Below are positions 16,936 to 27,002 of a DNA stretch of 55,076 nt, piece by piece; position 1 is the stretch's first letter; every line of letters starts with the position of its first letter. The stretch spans positions 1 through 55,076 of the forward strand of contig JAURYB010000004.1 of the NCBI GenBank assembly GCA_030654075.1, given 5' to 3'. The translations under genes and the position numbers were made by a program. This stretch comes from Bacteroidales bacterium (GTDB lineage: Bacteria > Bacteroidota > Bacteroidia > Bacteroidales > UBA4417). Under the pieces are notes generated by a model. It made no database searches, had not been told where the DNA came from, and worked only from the letters and a program-made list of their open reading frames with translations.

Positions 16936-17817
16936 TTACTTTACCAGAATCTTGGTATTGGTTTTTCCTTTACCGGTAAGCACACTCACTATATACACAC
17001 CAGTATTCCCATGCATATCAATCCGGGTATTGGCTCCGGCTTCTGCAAGACCAGTAGCTATCTTGCGGCCATTTAAATCGAATACCGCTATTTTACCACT
17101 TTGTTGATTCAGTGAGCTTATCATTATGGCCCCGTCAGCCGAGTATATTCTAAAATCCCGAGCTACTTCCGTATCCTGAATTGCGGTTAAATCCTTAACC
17201 GGTACTTTTGTTAAGTCAACAAAATGGAGAAAAAACCGATCCGCAATAGTAGCAGCGGCGCTTTCGTGGAATGCATATGCGGGTGTAGCACCCAGTTTTA
17301 CAAAAGTACCCATAGCACGATCTTCGAGGCTGATCTCTGTATTGGGACCAAAGCTTTCCAACAAGCTGGCTGTAAGCGTATAATTACCAGGCAAACCGGC
17401 CTTAACAGTAATTGGAACAACAACTGCTGAATCAAGACCGCCTAAAAAACTGATTGAGTAATTCAACCCATTTTTTACCGACCATAATTCAGGAGCTTCG
17501 GTATACAGGCTCATTAATTTAGCGGCACCCTGGGTAGGATCAGTGTTGTTGAACATTACTATAGCCTCATCATAATATGAATTTACGTCACAGGAAAGCT
17601 TAAGCCGTAACGCTTCAATTATTTCCGTGGCACTTTTAAAGTCAGCCTGAATATTGCGCGCGTTGATAATTTTATCCATCGTAAGACTTCCTGTCGCTGT
17701 TGCCGTAATTTTTGAATTGACAGTTGCATTCAGGTTCAGGCCTTGTCCATAAAACGGCTTCGAGGTTAAAAACATCGAAAGGATAAAAAAAAGAATTTTT
17801 GCTTTCATGGTTGTCAA
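16936..17817 (-). CDS. Short T9SS cargo (mini-paralogue), 293 aa
   Basis: Secreted protein with a signal peptide (about 1-24, ending PFYG before Gln25), only about 30 residues of linker, and then a region closely related to the last part of the roughly 1300-aa cargo next door: RLKLSCDVNSYYDEAIV versus RLKLSCDVNAYSDEAIV, APELWSVKNG in both, and DRFFLHFVDLT versus DRFFLHFLDVT. It ends in the same T9SS sorting domain (GVYIVSVLTGKG ... TKILVK). It looks like a product of internal deletion that kept the secretion signal and the C-terminal part, or a gene reduced to its anchoring half. The reading frame is intact, so it may be expressed. Candidate -7 element at 17883-17890. Confidence 0.8.
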   Translation of the reverse strand: MTTMKAKILFFILSMFLTSKPFYGQGLNLNATVNSKITATATGSLTMDKIINARNIQADFKSATEIIEALRLKLSCDVNSYYDEAIVMFNNTDPTQGAAKLMSLYTEAPELWSVKNGLNYSISFLGGLDSAVVVPITVKAGLPGNYTLTASLLESFGPNTEISLEDRAMGTFVKLGATPAYAFHESAAATIADRFFLHFVDLTKVPVKDLTAIQDTEVARDFRIYSADGAIMISSLNQQSGKIAVFDLNGRKIATGLAEAGANTRIDMHGNTGVYIVSVLTGKGKTNTKILVK

Positions 17818-17882
17818 TTTTTGTTCTTATAGTTTGATTGTTAATAGTTTTGCCTGATATAATATTTAATAACAACCGAAAA

Positions 17883-17890
17883 CAAAAGTA
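17883..17890 (-). promoter_or_regulatory. Candidate -7 element for the 293-aa cargo gene
   Basis: Minus-strand TACTTTTG matches TAnnTTTG, 65 bp before the ATG. No clear -33 TTG is at the expected distance. Confidence 0.35.
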
Positions 17891-18438
17891 ACATTATTTT
17901 ATCCATTTAGTAAACTATTTTTCTTTTCTGAAATACAAAAAACCGGCTGGGATAAAACTTTAATGAATGAAGAGTGAAACATGAAATAGCAGAAGCCATG
18001 AGACCAGAGCGCAAAAGCCCTTATTTATCTTCCTGACAAACAAATTATAACACATTGTTTTTCTGTATATTATATTTATTCTAATATGCTCAAACTTTAA
18101 TTCCAACGAAATACAGCCTAACGAAAGCCTGGAAGAAGAAATCGTAAAGCAAAAACGCAGAAAGCATATTTTTCTTTTTTCGCATACTGCAAGTAATTTC
18201 TGTAAAGTAACTTTATTTTACATCACTAGTTATTTGCGACACACTGGAACCAGCGTGAACCGAAGTGCATTGTATTTCGAAACCCGGGACTGACATGAAA
18301 TTTCCCGATGAATTAACACAGATAGGCCTGGTTTTATTTGGGGGATCAACTATAGTAAAACAGCTGAATACACCTGGAAATCCGCCAAGAGTTTAACAGT
18401 AAGGAGCGACAAAATTTATCCGCATTTGAATCTGAATC

Positions 18439-18494
18439 CCTGAAAATAAAACTGGCATTGCATTTGGTTGAACAAACCAAATGCAATGCCAGTT
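18439..18494 (-). terminator. Perfect 20-bp-stem terminator
   Basis: AACTGGCATTGCATTTGGTT (18450-18469) and its exact reverse complement (18475-18494) enclose a 5-base loop. On the minus strand the hairpin is followed by TTTATTTTCAG. It lies about 115 bp after the stop of the upstream cargo gene, so it is its likely terminator. Confidence 0.7.
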
Positions 18495-18608
18495 AAAACA
18501 TCTTTCTTCCAATATTTAAACTTCGCTCCGTATTTTTTTTCGACAGAATTCCCTGCTTTAGCAAGTCGGCGGTAGTTTTGTAGCGCCTGCTTAGAATCTG
18601 ACAAACGC

Positions 18609-21600
18609 CTACTTTACAAGAACTTTTGTATTAATTATTCCTCTACTGGTGAGCACACTTACAATATAAACGCCTGTTTTACCATTCATATTTATCCGGG
18701 TAGTAGCTCCGGCTTCAATGCGTCCCGTGGCAATGGTACGGCCCTGCATATCAATTACCGCTATTTTGCCACCCAGTTTTTGCAGCGATTGTATATTCAG
18801 TACTCCATCCATTGTATACATAGTGAAATTGCTCGCTATATCTGGATTAACAATACCCGTAACATCCAAAAAATGCAGAAAAAACCTGTCGGTAAAAATA
18901 GCCGGCGCGTTTACATGGAAGGTGTATATGGGTGTGGTGCCCAGGTCAGTGAAAGTACCTGTTGAGCGATCTTCGAGAGTAACAGCCGAATTCCCTGCAA
19001 AGCTCTCAACCTGGCTGGCTGTAAGCGTATACGAACCTGCCACGCCAGCTTTAACAGCAAGCGGGACAATTTCGGCGGAACTTATATCACCCATAAAATT
19101 AATGGAGTATTTATTCCCGTTTTTTACCGACCATAATTCAGGCGCATCGGCATACATGCTGTTAAATTTATCGGCCCCGCCATCAGAAACGCTGTTGCTA
19201 AACGCAACAATAGCTTCATCACTATACGCATTAACATCACAGCTGAGCTTAAGCCTAAACTCATCGTTACTTGTGCTTCCCTTTTTCAGGAAAGCCTGGG
19301 CACTATGTGCTTTAACACCATCGCCCATTGCAAGATTTCCTGTTGCTGCTGCCATAACCATGAAGCCCTGCCCTACCGGGATATAATTTGTTACCCCATT
19401 CGTTCCAAATCCGTATGAACCTGAGATATAAGCGCCATAATTCCCTGAGGCATCATTCCATACCCAGTAGCTTTTTTGAGTACCAGCCAGAGAACTCCAG
19501 TCCCAACCTGAAACAGCATCCCAATCGAGGGAGCATGGATACGGATTTCCAACAAGGTTAAAATACATATTATCGCCACTTCCACCCATTGTGAGCGGAA
19601 TACTTACAGAACCGCTGTTAAGTGTACCCTGGAAATTCTTTGTGGTACCTGTAGTCTCGTATGCTACCAGGTATCCACGGCCAGGAACAAAATTCGCACC
19701 GTTTTTACTACTAAACTTGGGTTCTACACTTTCATTTTTAAAATTAACCCATAATAACAGGGGCTCGTACCACATATAAAAATCTTCACTTGTGCCTGTT
19801 GGTGAAGCAACAAATTCAGGAGAAATGGCCTGAGCAGCTACCGGTGAACTAAGGAAATGCCAGCCCCAGGATGCGCCGCCGATATAGCGTTCCACGGTAG
19901 CATTACCAGTAACAGAGCCTTTGGTAATAAGGGAACCGGTGCCATTACTTCCATCCGATTTAACGGTTAAAGTTCCTCCGTTGGAAAGAGCTCCATTAAC
20001 AGTAAGAGCTTTGCCTGCATCAACGATCAAAGTACCACTTACATCAGGTAAAGCTCCGGTTGCAATTGTTAAATTGTTGCATTCGGAGGAAGATCCGGGA
20101 GATGAAGTAATGTGCACGGTAGTATTAATTGGTATCAGCACATCAGTTGAAGAGGATGGAATACCACCACACCAGTTACCGGCTACTTCCCAGTCACCGG
20201 TAGCACCTCCCTGCCATTGAATAGCATTGATAGTTATCGAAGCGGTTAAACCACCGGTTACGGTATTGCATGGAGCCGGGTCTGTTTTGCGCACCCAATA
20301 GGTGGCATTCGAGGTGAGATCAGGTGTTGTATAACTTGCTGCTGTAGCTGAAGGTATTATATTTAAACCAAGCGTGCCACCCGTTCCCCATTGATAAGTG
20401 CCTCCTGTGCCTAATGTTCCACCAGTAGCTGTAAGAGTTGTTGATGAACCTCCGCAAATGGCTGTGATACCTGAAATTGAGGTTGGTGCTGTGGAAACGT
20501 TATTTACAGTAACTATAACATTACCGGAACTGCTGCAACCAGCATCTGTTGTTGCTGTTGCTGTATAGGTTTTAGACGAGGTAGGTTTAGAGTACACTGT
20601 TGTTGCAGCACCTCCGGTATAGGCAACAGTTGCTCCGGCATCTGTATATAATTCAGTAGTCGGCGACCAGGTAATCGATGGTAAAGTATATGTTATTGTA
20701 ATTGACCAACTGGTAATCGTACCAATATCAATATTTGCAACATCTCTGGCAGCCAAAACCCAATTTCCATTGGGCGTACTTGTTAAACCTGAGAAACTGG
20801 TAACGTTTGAAAGATATGATGTGGGGCCAACATTATTGACAGCATCAGCAGCATAAGTACCAGTGAAAGGTGCTGAACCTGCACTTAAAAGGTTGCTTGA
20901 AGAACTGCTGATTACCGTGTTTGTAAAATTATCCCCGGAGCCACCAGCTCTGTTTACCAGGTTTAATATATTGTTGTTGGGCGCTTTTAAATTAAAAATA
21001 AGGTCTCCATCGTATGTCATTGTTGTATTGAAATTAATTGAAATATCTGTTATTGTCGCATAGAGGGGAATTCCCGAAACCGATAGTGTGCTTGTTACCC
21101 CGGTAGAATTATTATCAGGGATTGTAACGGAGATGGTTCCGGAACTTGTAGTTTTTAACGATGGGCTTATATAATTTGTAGCTGTCAACGGCTGTGTAGT
21201 CCCATTGCAGATTGTGGGTGCGGAAGGGGTAATAGTAACAGCGGATGGTAACGCATTAACCGTTACAACAATTGGTGCGGACACAGCGCTCAGGCATCCG
21301 CCTGCATTGGTTACCTGTACCGTATAACTACCTGCCGCGGTAACATTGATGATTGAAGAAGTTGCTCCTGTCGACCACAAGTAGGTTGTACCTGTGCTTG
21401 AAGTTAACGTTACACTACCAACGGAACAAAAAGTTGTTGGCCCTCCAGCTGTAATGGCTGGAGTTGTCGGCATAGCATTTACTGTAAAAGTAGCGGGACT
21501 ACTTGTTGCAGTACCTCCCGCAGTTAAAACAGTTACAAATCCGGTTGTACCTGTACCAATTACAGCTACTATTTGAGTGCCTGAATTGGAAGTTATTGAA

Positions 21601-22535
21601 CTAACAGGAGTTCCGCCAATTTTTACATTAGCAGCGGTGGCTCCTGTTAAGTTTGTGCCATTTATTGTAATTGAGGTGCCAACACAGCCGCTGGCTGAAC
21701 CTAAGCCTGAAATTGATGGTGGTGGTGGTGGAGTCCATGTATAGGTTTGTCCGGCTACAGGCAGCAATCCGGTTCGGAATTCACAAGTGGCATTATTTGC
21801 CACACCCGCAGTTGATGCTGCCCAAATATTTGTTTTTCGAATAACGCTCCTATTTGAAAAGTCAGTATTAGATCCTCCTCTTATACCAACTTGCGGATAC
21901 ACAGACGCATTATTAGCTGTTATTGTTCCACCATATACAATTCGTATAATTCCCGCAGATGGATTTAAACGAATTTGGAAACTCAAAAGGTGGGAGGAAC
22001 TCCATTGTTTAACATCTTGCCATTGGACCACAATTTCACCTGAAACATTTGCATTATAAGATACTTTTGGCGTTCCGGTGCCAGCTGGTCCCATATCAGC
22101 GCCAAATGCTGAAATTAATCCTGAATATGCCGATGTACTTGAAATTGGATAATAGTCAGTATTTTCTGGACTAATATCACCCAATGTTATCCAACCATTA
22201 GCAGAAACATACATTGTTGTATATGCGGTACCATTAAAAGTAAAACTTGGAATGGTGATAACTGCAGACACTTCATCATCAAAACTTGCCGCCCATAAAA
22301 CAGTTTCAGAAATAAGTGGGGTATATGTTCCGGAAGCCTGAGCAAAGGAATAGGTATTTACTGCTGCCAATACGGAGCTTTGTACAGAAAATAAGAACAC
22401 CAATCCACAAACCATCGCTTTGCCATGCATACGTTTATTTTTCATAAAATTCCATTTTTTTGTAAGTTGAGCAGAGAAACCTTCAGCCGGTGCCGGAGTA
22501 AAGTTAGCCGGTAAAAGAGTGTATAGCTTTTTCAT
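18609..22535 (-). CDS. Large T9SS cargo surface protein, ~1308 aa
   Basis: Predicted secreted surface protein. Order from the chosen start: signal sequence, beta-rich region, an IPT/TIG-like domain (ISGLGSASGCVGTSITING), Ig-like gliding-motility-type repeats (SYTVQVTNAGGC), a proprotein-convertase P-domain-like part (ISVTIPDNNSTGVTSTLSVS ... WVLAARDVANIDIGTITSWSITITY), then the WHFLSSPVAAQAIS and FNLVGNPYPCSLDWDA segments shared with neighbours, and a T9SS sorting domain (IAVIDMQGRTIATGRIEAGA ... TKVLVK). The start is uncertain. ATG at 22535 gives MKKLYTLLPANF plus about 20 more residues before a classical signal peptide that itself could start at ATG 22445 (MKNKRMHGKAMVCGLVF, ending SSVLA). 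The open frame continues to 22613 but that part looks non-coding. Confidence 0.8.
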   Translation of the reverse strand: MKKLYTLLPANFTPAPAEGFSAQLTKKWNFMKNKRMHGKAMVCGLVFLFSVQSSVLAAVNTYSFAQASGTYTPLISETVLWAASFDDEVSAVITIPSFTFNGTAYTTMYVSANGWITLGDISPENTDYYPISSTSAYSGLISAFGADMGPAGTGTPKVSYNANVSGEIVVQWQDVKQWSSSHLLSFQIRLNPSAGIIRIVYGGTITANNASVYPQVGIRGGSNTDFSNRSVIRKTNIWAASTAGVANNATCEFRTGLLPVAGQTYTWTPPPPPSISGLGSASGCVGTSITINGTNLTGATAANVKIGGTPVSSITSNSGTQIVAVIGTGTTGFVTVLTAGGTATSSPATFTVNAMPTTPAITAGGPTTFCSVGSVTLTSSTGTTYLWSTGATSSIINVTAAGSYTVQVTNAGGCLSAVSAPIVVTVNALPSAVTITPSAPTICNGTTQPLTATNYISPSLKTTSSGTISVTIPDNNSTGVTSTLSVSGIPLYATITDISINFNTTMTYDGDLIFNLKAPNNNILNLVNRAGGSGDNFTNTVISSSSSNLLSAGSAPFTGTYAADAVNNVGPTSYLSNVTSFSGLTSTPNGNWVLAARDVANIDIGTITSWSITITYTLPSITWSPTTELYTDAGATVAYTGGAATTVYSKPTSSKTYTATATTDAGCSSSGNVIVTVNNVSTAPTSISGITAICGGSSTTLTATGGTLGTGGTYQWGTGGTLGLNIIPSATAASYTTPDLTSNATYWVRKTDPAPCNTVTGGLTASITINAIQWQGGATGDWEVAGNWCGGIPSSSTDVLIPINTTVHITSSPGSSSECNNLTIATGALPDVSGTLIVDAGKALTVNGALSNGGTLTVKSDGSNGTGSLITKGSVTGNATVERYIGGASWGWHFLSSPVAAQAISPEFVASPTGTSEDFYMWYEPLLLWVNFKNESVEPKFSSKNGANFVPGRGYLVAYETTGTTKNFQGTLNSGSVSIPLTMGGSGDNMYFNLVGNPYPCSLDWDAVSGWDWSSLAGTQKSYWVWNDASGNYGAYISGSYGFGTNGVTNYIPVGQGFMVMAAATGNLAMGDGVKAHSAQAFLKKGSTSNDEFRLKLSCDVNAYSDEAIVAFSNSVSDGGADKFNSMYADAPELWSVKNGNKYSINFMGDISSAEIVPLAVKAGVAGSYTLTASQVESFAGNSAVTLEDRSTGTFTDLGTTPIYTFHVNAPAIFTDRFFLHFLDVTGIVNPDIASNFTMYTMDGVLNIQSLQKLGGKIAVIDMQGRTIATGRIEAGATTRINMNGKTGVYIVSVLTSRGIINTKVLVK

Positions 22536-22619
22536 GGTACTCTGATATTGAGGTTTGATATTTTTTAAGTGCAGATATGAGTCGGTTAAGGAGCAGATAG
22601 GAGTGATAAGCAATGAGTG

Positions 22620-22700
22620 ATGAAATAGTAGATGCGAGTTTAGAGATAGTAGTTATGAGTTATGAGAAAGTAGTAGTGAGCTATGAGTTATTGGTAAGTT
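22620..22700. repeat. Degenerate ATGAGTTATGAG-type repeats
   Basis: Short runs such as gttatgagttatgag and ctatgagttatt recur with variation in the leader of the ~1300-aa gene. Copies are imperfect and the array is short. Confidence 0.4.
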
Positions 22701-22889
22701 CAGAAGTGGGCGGTGGCGAAACAAAGTAAGAACTGTAGGCCGTTTACCTGCAATTGAAAGCCTGGTATGTCTAGATAAGGAATCGGGAACGTATAATACA
22801 TACTTTTGCAGCAGGTGGTTAGAAGAAAATATGCAATATTTTGGTAATTACAATCATTTCTATAACTGCTGATTATACTAAATCAGCTA

Positions 22890-22897
22890 CAAAGGTA
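22890..22897 (-). promoter_or_regulatory. Candidate -7 element for the ~1300-aa cargo gene
   Basis: Minus-strand TACCTTTG matches TAnnTTTG. If used, the leader would be about 345 nt to ATG 22535. No -33 TTG at normal spacing. Confidence 0.35.
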
Positions 22898-23106
22898 GTA
22901 AAAGCTTTTATAGTAATATAATTTTACTGAGAAATTATTAACATCTTGATAAACAACGGTAAGCCAAAAACAAACAAGAATATTAAATGCTACCCGTGGT
23001 TAAAGACAGAATTGTCTGTCAGATACAGGAGATAGCAGGTTTATGTGGTGACACGTTTTAGATCAAACAGGGTTTGTTTTTCCTAAAAAGCAGGTTTCAA
23101 ATTCGC

Positions 23107-26100
23107 TCACCCTACCTGCTTAAGCATTCTCATTGAATTGATCTCTTCACGAAGCTGGAATTCGAGTAATTTATAATAAGCGTTGAATTGCCTGATAAGT
23201 AGCTTAACTTCTGTTATTTCGCCACCATTCTTGCTGACTTGATTTATTTTCAGGATAAGATCACGCATTACAGGCGCCGAAACCAGGTCGATGCTCGATT
23301 TGATTTTGTGTGCTGAAGTTGCGATTGCTTTCAAATCATTGGCCGAATCACCTTTATTCAACTCTTCAAGATAGGATGGCGTTATTTCCAGGAATTTATC
23401 AAGCATTATGTTCAGTTGAATCTGATCCGAGCCAATCATTTTCATTAGCCGGGATACATCAGAAACTACAATTTTCTCCTCAATACTAAAGGAAGCTTCT
23501 GTATGGTTCTTACTTTTTGATACGTGAACCAATATTTTTTTGAGCAGATCATCCGCGTCGAACGGTTTCGAAATATAGCCTTGCATACCGGCTTCTTCAC
23601 ATCTTTCGACTATTCCTTTAATTACATTGGCTGAAAGCGCCAGAATAGGAGTTGAAATCCTTAATTTTTCCCGAATTATCTTGCTGGCTGTCATCCCATC
23701 CATAACAGGCATTTGAATATCCATAAGAATAATATCAAATGTTTCTGTTTCCGAAATATCAACAGCTTGCTGGCCGTTATTAACAACCTTAACCTGAGCT
23801 CCCCACTTTTCAAGTATGGCGACAGCAAGTATCTGGTTTAATTTGTTGTCCTCAACCAGCAGAACCGAATATCCCTTGAGAGAGCTACCTTCAGCATCGG
23901 TTCCTGTTTCTATATTTTGTACGAATTGGCTTTCATCGATTTTCAGATCTATCGAAAAGTAAAACTTACTTCCGATATTCTTAGTGCTTTCAAGCTTAAG
24001 CTTTCCTCCCATTAATTCTACAATTTGCTTGCTTATTGCCAGGCCGAGTCCTGAACCGCCATGAGTGCGCGAAATAGTATTATTTTCCTGTTTGAAACTC
24101 TCAAACACTTTTTCCTGGTTTTCAGCACTTATACCAATCCCGGTATCCAGTACTTCGAAACGCACACTGCTGTATTGTCCATGTTCCATTTCAAATGCGC
24201 AACGTATTTCTATTTCACCTTCATTAGTGAACTTAATGGCATTACTTACCAGGTTGCTTAATACCTGTTGCAGGCGCAAAGGATCTCCTTTATGGCAATT
24301 ATTGATACGGCTGTCAATAGTATATTTTAACTCAATATTTTTTTCTTTTGCGATAAAAACATTTGAATTAAACACCCTGCCTATTACATCCTGAATATTA
24401 AAACTTGTTTCTTCCAGCAGCATCTCCCCCGATTCTATTTTCGAGAAATCAAGTACATCATTAATGATCATAAGCAGATGATCGGAAGATGTTTTAATGT
24501 TTTCAATCAGTTTACTGTTGGGACCTGTTATTCCGGCGTCGTTTAACATACGTGTCATTCCGACAACGGCGTTAAGCGGATTCCTGATTTCATGGCTCAT
24601 AATAGCGAGGAATTTGCTTTTTGCTTCGTTGGCAGCTTCGGCAGCGGCAACTGCCTGCTGTAAAGCTTCGTCAGCCTTTTTTCTGCTGGTAATATCCCTG
24701 GCTATGCCGGTTGTCCCAAGCAATTGACCATTATCATCAATAATAGGAGCACGGAATATCTCGAACCATACACTTTTATGCTTGAAATCGACAAGTTCCT
24801 CTACACTGCTCAATTCAAGATTTTGCATTACCGATTGATCTTCTTCAATAAAATGCCTGGCCGTTTCATGATTCCATATATCCAATGCGTCTTTGCCAAT
24901 AATCTCACTTTCATCGGTTATACTGAAATATTCCATAAAAGGCTTATTAATAGTAAGATAATTGCTGTCAACATCTTTCAGCCACATCTGGAAAGGAACA
25001 TTATTAAAAATTGCTTTTAATGAGGCTTCGCGATTCCGGAGTGCTTCATCTTTCTTTTTTCTGTCCGTAACATTGCATAACAAATCTGCCAATATATGTA
25101 GAAATGTAATTTCGTCAGAGCTCCAGGTTTTCACCGATTTAACCGAATCGAAACCAACAAAACCAATACACTCATTATTTAAGATCAGAGGAATGGTGAT
25201 TAGTGTTTTTATACCTTGTGATTCAAGTAAATTATATTGAGGATCATGCTTGTCAAGTTTGCTGACATCCTGAATAACCAATAAATCACCTAACTTATGT
25301 GCTTCGACCCAGTTTGGGAACAAATTGGTTGGGATTTGCTGAAGGTTTTCTATTTCAGGGGAAATTCCTGTGGCACACCATTCATGCGTATTCGACATGG
25401 TATTTTTTACAAAATCGTATTCAAAAATGCAAACTCTGTCAATTTCATTCCCTTCGCCAACTACCGACAATAATCTGTTTACGGCTTTATCACTGTCTTC
25501 AACAGGGATATTAATAAATTCGGTCGCCAGGTGAGTAAGCAGGTTTTGCAGAACCAGGAGTTTATTTAGTTTTTCTTCTACTTCTTTGCGCTCGGATATG
25601 TCGCGGATCGTTCCTTCAATATAGCCAGGTTTCCCTTCGGAATCTTTGATCAGGTGACTGGTTATTGATACAGGAACAAGTTTCCCGTTTTTATGAATCA
25701 ATAAGTTCTCATAATCATTGATAGAACCCTTTTCAACCAGGAGTTGTATCATACGGTTGCGGCTTTCAATATCAGCATAAACATGAGCCACTGATTTGCC
25801 GACCAGTTCCTGCGGTCTGTAACCCGACAATTGGTAAACCGATGGTGAAAGATCGAGTATATTTCCGCTTAAATCCGACCGGTAATACAAGTCAACAAAC
25901 GAATTAAAGATGGATTCGTACTTTTCAGCAACCATCCTTAGTTCATTTTCGATTTTTTTGTACTCAGAAATATTATGACTTATTCCGATAATACCTGTGA
26001 CTTTGCCATTTTCATCAAAATGTGGAATTTTTGTTCCCTGAAGCCAGATATCTTTTCCACTTTGTGTGGTTAATATCCCATCACGATGTACAACCAGCTT

Positions 26101-26769
26101 ACCTTCGTTTATGATCACCTGATCTTCCGCTTCTGTTCTTAAAGCAACATCTTCGGTATAAAAATCAGAATCTTTTTTACCAATAACTTCCGAAATATCA
26201 CTTACCCCCAACAGATCGGCTTCCGCCTTATTGAGCAATATTTTATAGCCTTCAATATCTTTAACATAAATGGGATCAGGTATATTCTCAATTATGGCAT
26301 GTAACAGTCTTCGTTCCTCGTTGTAATTTGTCTTTTCGATAGTAAGGGAATTTAACTTTTCAGAAACTTTGCAGGCTTTGGCCAATACGTTTACAACAGG
26401 AATAAACTGCTCTATAACAGCAGACTGAGGCGTTTCGCGAAAACAAAGTGCCAGTAATCCAAAATCGGATAACAGGAAAACGCAACAACCTGACTTTTCA
26501 TCAATACTGCAAAATTGCTCGTTTGCGGATAATTTCGCAAACAACTCAGCCGCATCATCTGATAAGAGCTTTTCTTCAGCCTTGCTCAGCCCCTGAAGTG
26601 AAACCACTTTTACATCCTGACCGGTGCATCTTATAACCAGGCCACCACTACAGTTCAGCGTATCGACAAAAACAGGCAATGTGCGATTAAGCAAATCACC
26701 TCCGGTGTTAACACCTATTGTGAGTGCTAAATCAAGCATAATTCCTTCAATACTACAATTTGATACCAT
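23107..26769 (-). CDS. Hybrid histidine kinase (PAS-PAS-GAF-PAS-HisKA-HATPase-REC-HPt)
   Basis: Sensor kinase of 1220 residues without transmembrane helices, so probably cytoplasmic. Order: an uncharacterised N-terminal sensor part (1-150), PAS (about 155-275), PAS (282-395), GAF (405-570), PAS (583-697), HisKA with phospho-acceptor His726 in FLAIMSHEIRNPLNAV, HATPase (about 830-945, DTGIGI and GGSGLGLAI), REC (966-1085, phospho-acceptor Asp1017 in ILMDIQMPVMDG) and HPt (about 1100-1215, His1154 in TSAHKIKSS). All four phosphorelay residues are present. It lies 233 bp behind the sigma-54 activator gene in the same direction, so that regulator is its probable output. The start may also be the Met at residue 11. 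Signal unknown. Confidence 0.9.
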   Translation of the reverse strand: MVSNCSIEGIMLDLALTIGVNTGGDLLNRTLPVFVDTLNCSGGLVIRCTGQDVKVVSLQGLSKAEEKLLSDDAAELFAKLSANEQFCSIDEKSGCCVFLLSDFGLLALCFRETPQSAVIEQFIPVVNVLAKACKVSEKLNSLTIEKTNYNEERRLLHAIIENIPDPIYVKDIEGYKILLNKAEADLLGVSDISEVIGKKDSDFYTEDVALRTEAEDQVIINEGKLVVHRDGILTTQSGKDIWLQGTKIPHFDENGKVTGIIGISHNISEYKKIENELRMVAEKYESIFNSFVDLYYRSDLSGNILDLSPSVYQLSGYRPQELVGKSVAHVYADIESRNRMIQLLVEKGSINDYENLLIHKNGKLVPVSITSHLIKDSEGKPGYIEGTIRDISERKEVEEKLNKLLVLQNLLTHLATEFINIPVEDSDKAVNRLLSVVGEGNEIDRVCIFEYDFVKNTMSNTHEWCATGISPEIENLQQIPTNLFPNWVEAHKLGDLLVIQDVSKLDKHDPQYNLLESQGIKTLITIPLILNNECIGFVGFDSVKSVKTWSSDEITFLHILADLLCNVTDRKKKDEALRNREASLKAIFNNVPFQMWLKDVDSNYLTINKPFMEYFSITDESEIIGKDALDIWNHETARHFIEEDQSVMQNLELSSVEELVDFKHKSVWFEIFRAPIIDDNGQLLGTTGIARDITSRKKADEALQQAVAAAEAANEAKSKFLAIMSHEIRNPLNAVVGMTRMLNDAGITGPNSKLIENIKTSSDHLLMIINDVLDFSKIESGEMLLEETSFNIQDVIGRVFNSNVFIAKEKNIELKYTIDSRINNCHKGDPLRLQQVLSNLVSNAIKFTNEGEIEIRCAFEMEHGQYSSVRFEVLDTGIGISAENQEKVFESFKQENNTISRTHGGSGLGLAISKQIVELMGGKLKLESTKNIGSKFYFSIDLKIDESQFVQNIETGTDAEGSSLKGYSVLLVEDNKLNQILAVAILEKWGAQVKVVNNGQQAVDISETETFDIILMDIQMPVMDGMTASKIIREKLRISTPILALSANVIKGIVERCEEAGMQGYISKPFDADDLLKKILVHVSKSKNHTEASFSIEEKIVVSDVSRLMKMIGSDQIQLNIMLDKFLEITPSYLEELNKGDSANDLKAIATSAHKIKSSIDLVSAPVMRDLILKINQVSKNGGEITEVKLLIRQFNAYYKLLEFQLREEINSMRMLKQVG

Positions 26770-27002
26770 GAGTAAACATGTTGAGTAATGATAAATGTGA
26801 CATCTAAAATCCTGCTAATAAAATCATTGAGCTATTGATCAATTAAAAACTCATAGCAGAATGTGTTATTGATCCCAGTTCTCCATGTTTATTAATGTGC
26901 GACAGTATAAAAAGTAATAGCTGAAGGATAAGAAAAGTGAGCTTTTCAGACCTTTTATAAAGGAAAATATGTTTTAGTGGAATTGCGCCTTTGAAAAAAG
27001 GC

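Larger units (their letters stand above)
17818..18608. other. Spacer between the 293-aa and ~1300-aa cargo genes
   Basis: Holds the 293-aa gene's candidate promoter and, at 18450-18494, a perfect long hairpin. The 62-codon frame at 18416-18604 runs through that hairpin and is not convincing. The rest shows no recognised feature. Confidence 0.55.
22536..23106. other. Spacer between ~1300-aa cargo and histidine kinase genes
   Basis: Contains the long leader and candidate promoter of the cargo gene, the degenerate repeats at 22620-22700, and an AT-rich part after the kinase stop with no recognised terminator. Confidence 0.5.

Noticed and set aside
18416..18604. 62-codon minus-strand open frame rich in basic residues
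   Set aside because: It reads through the perfect 20-bp hairpin and its sequence shows no recognisable family.
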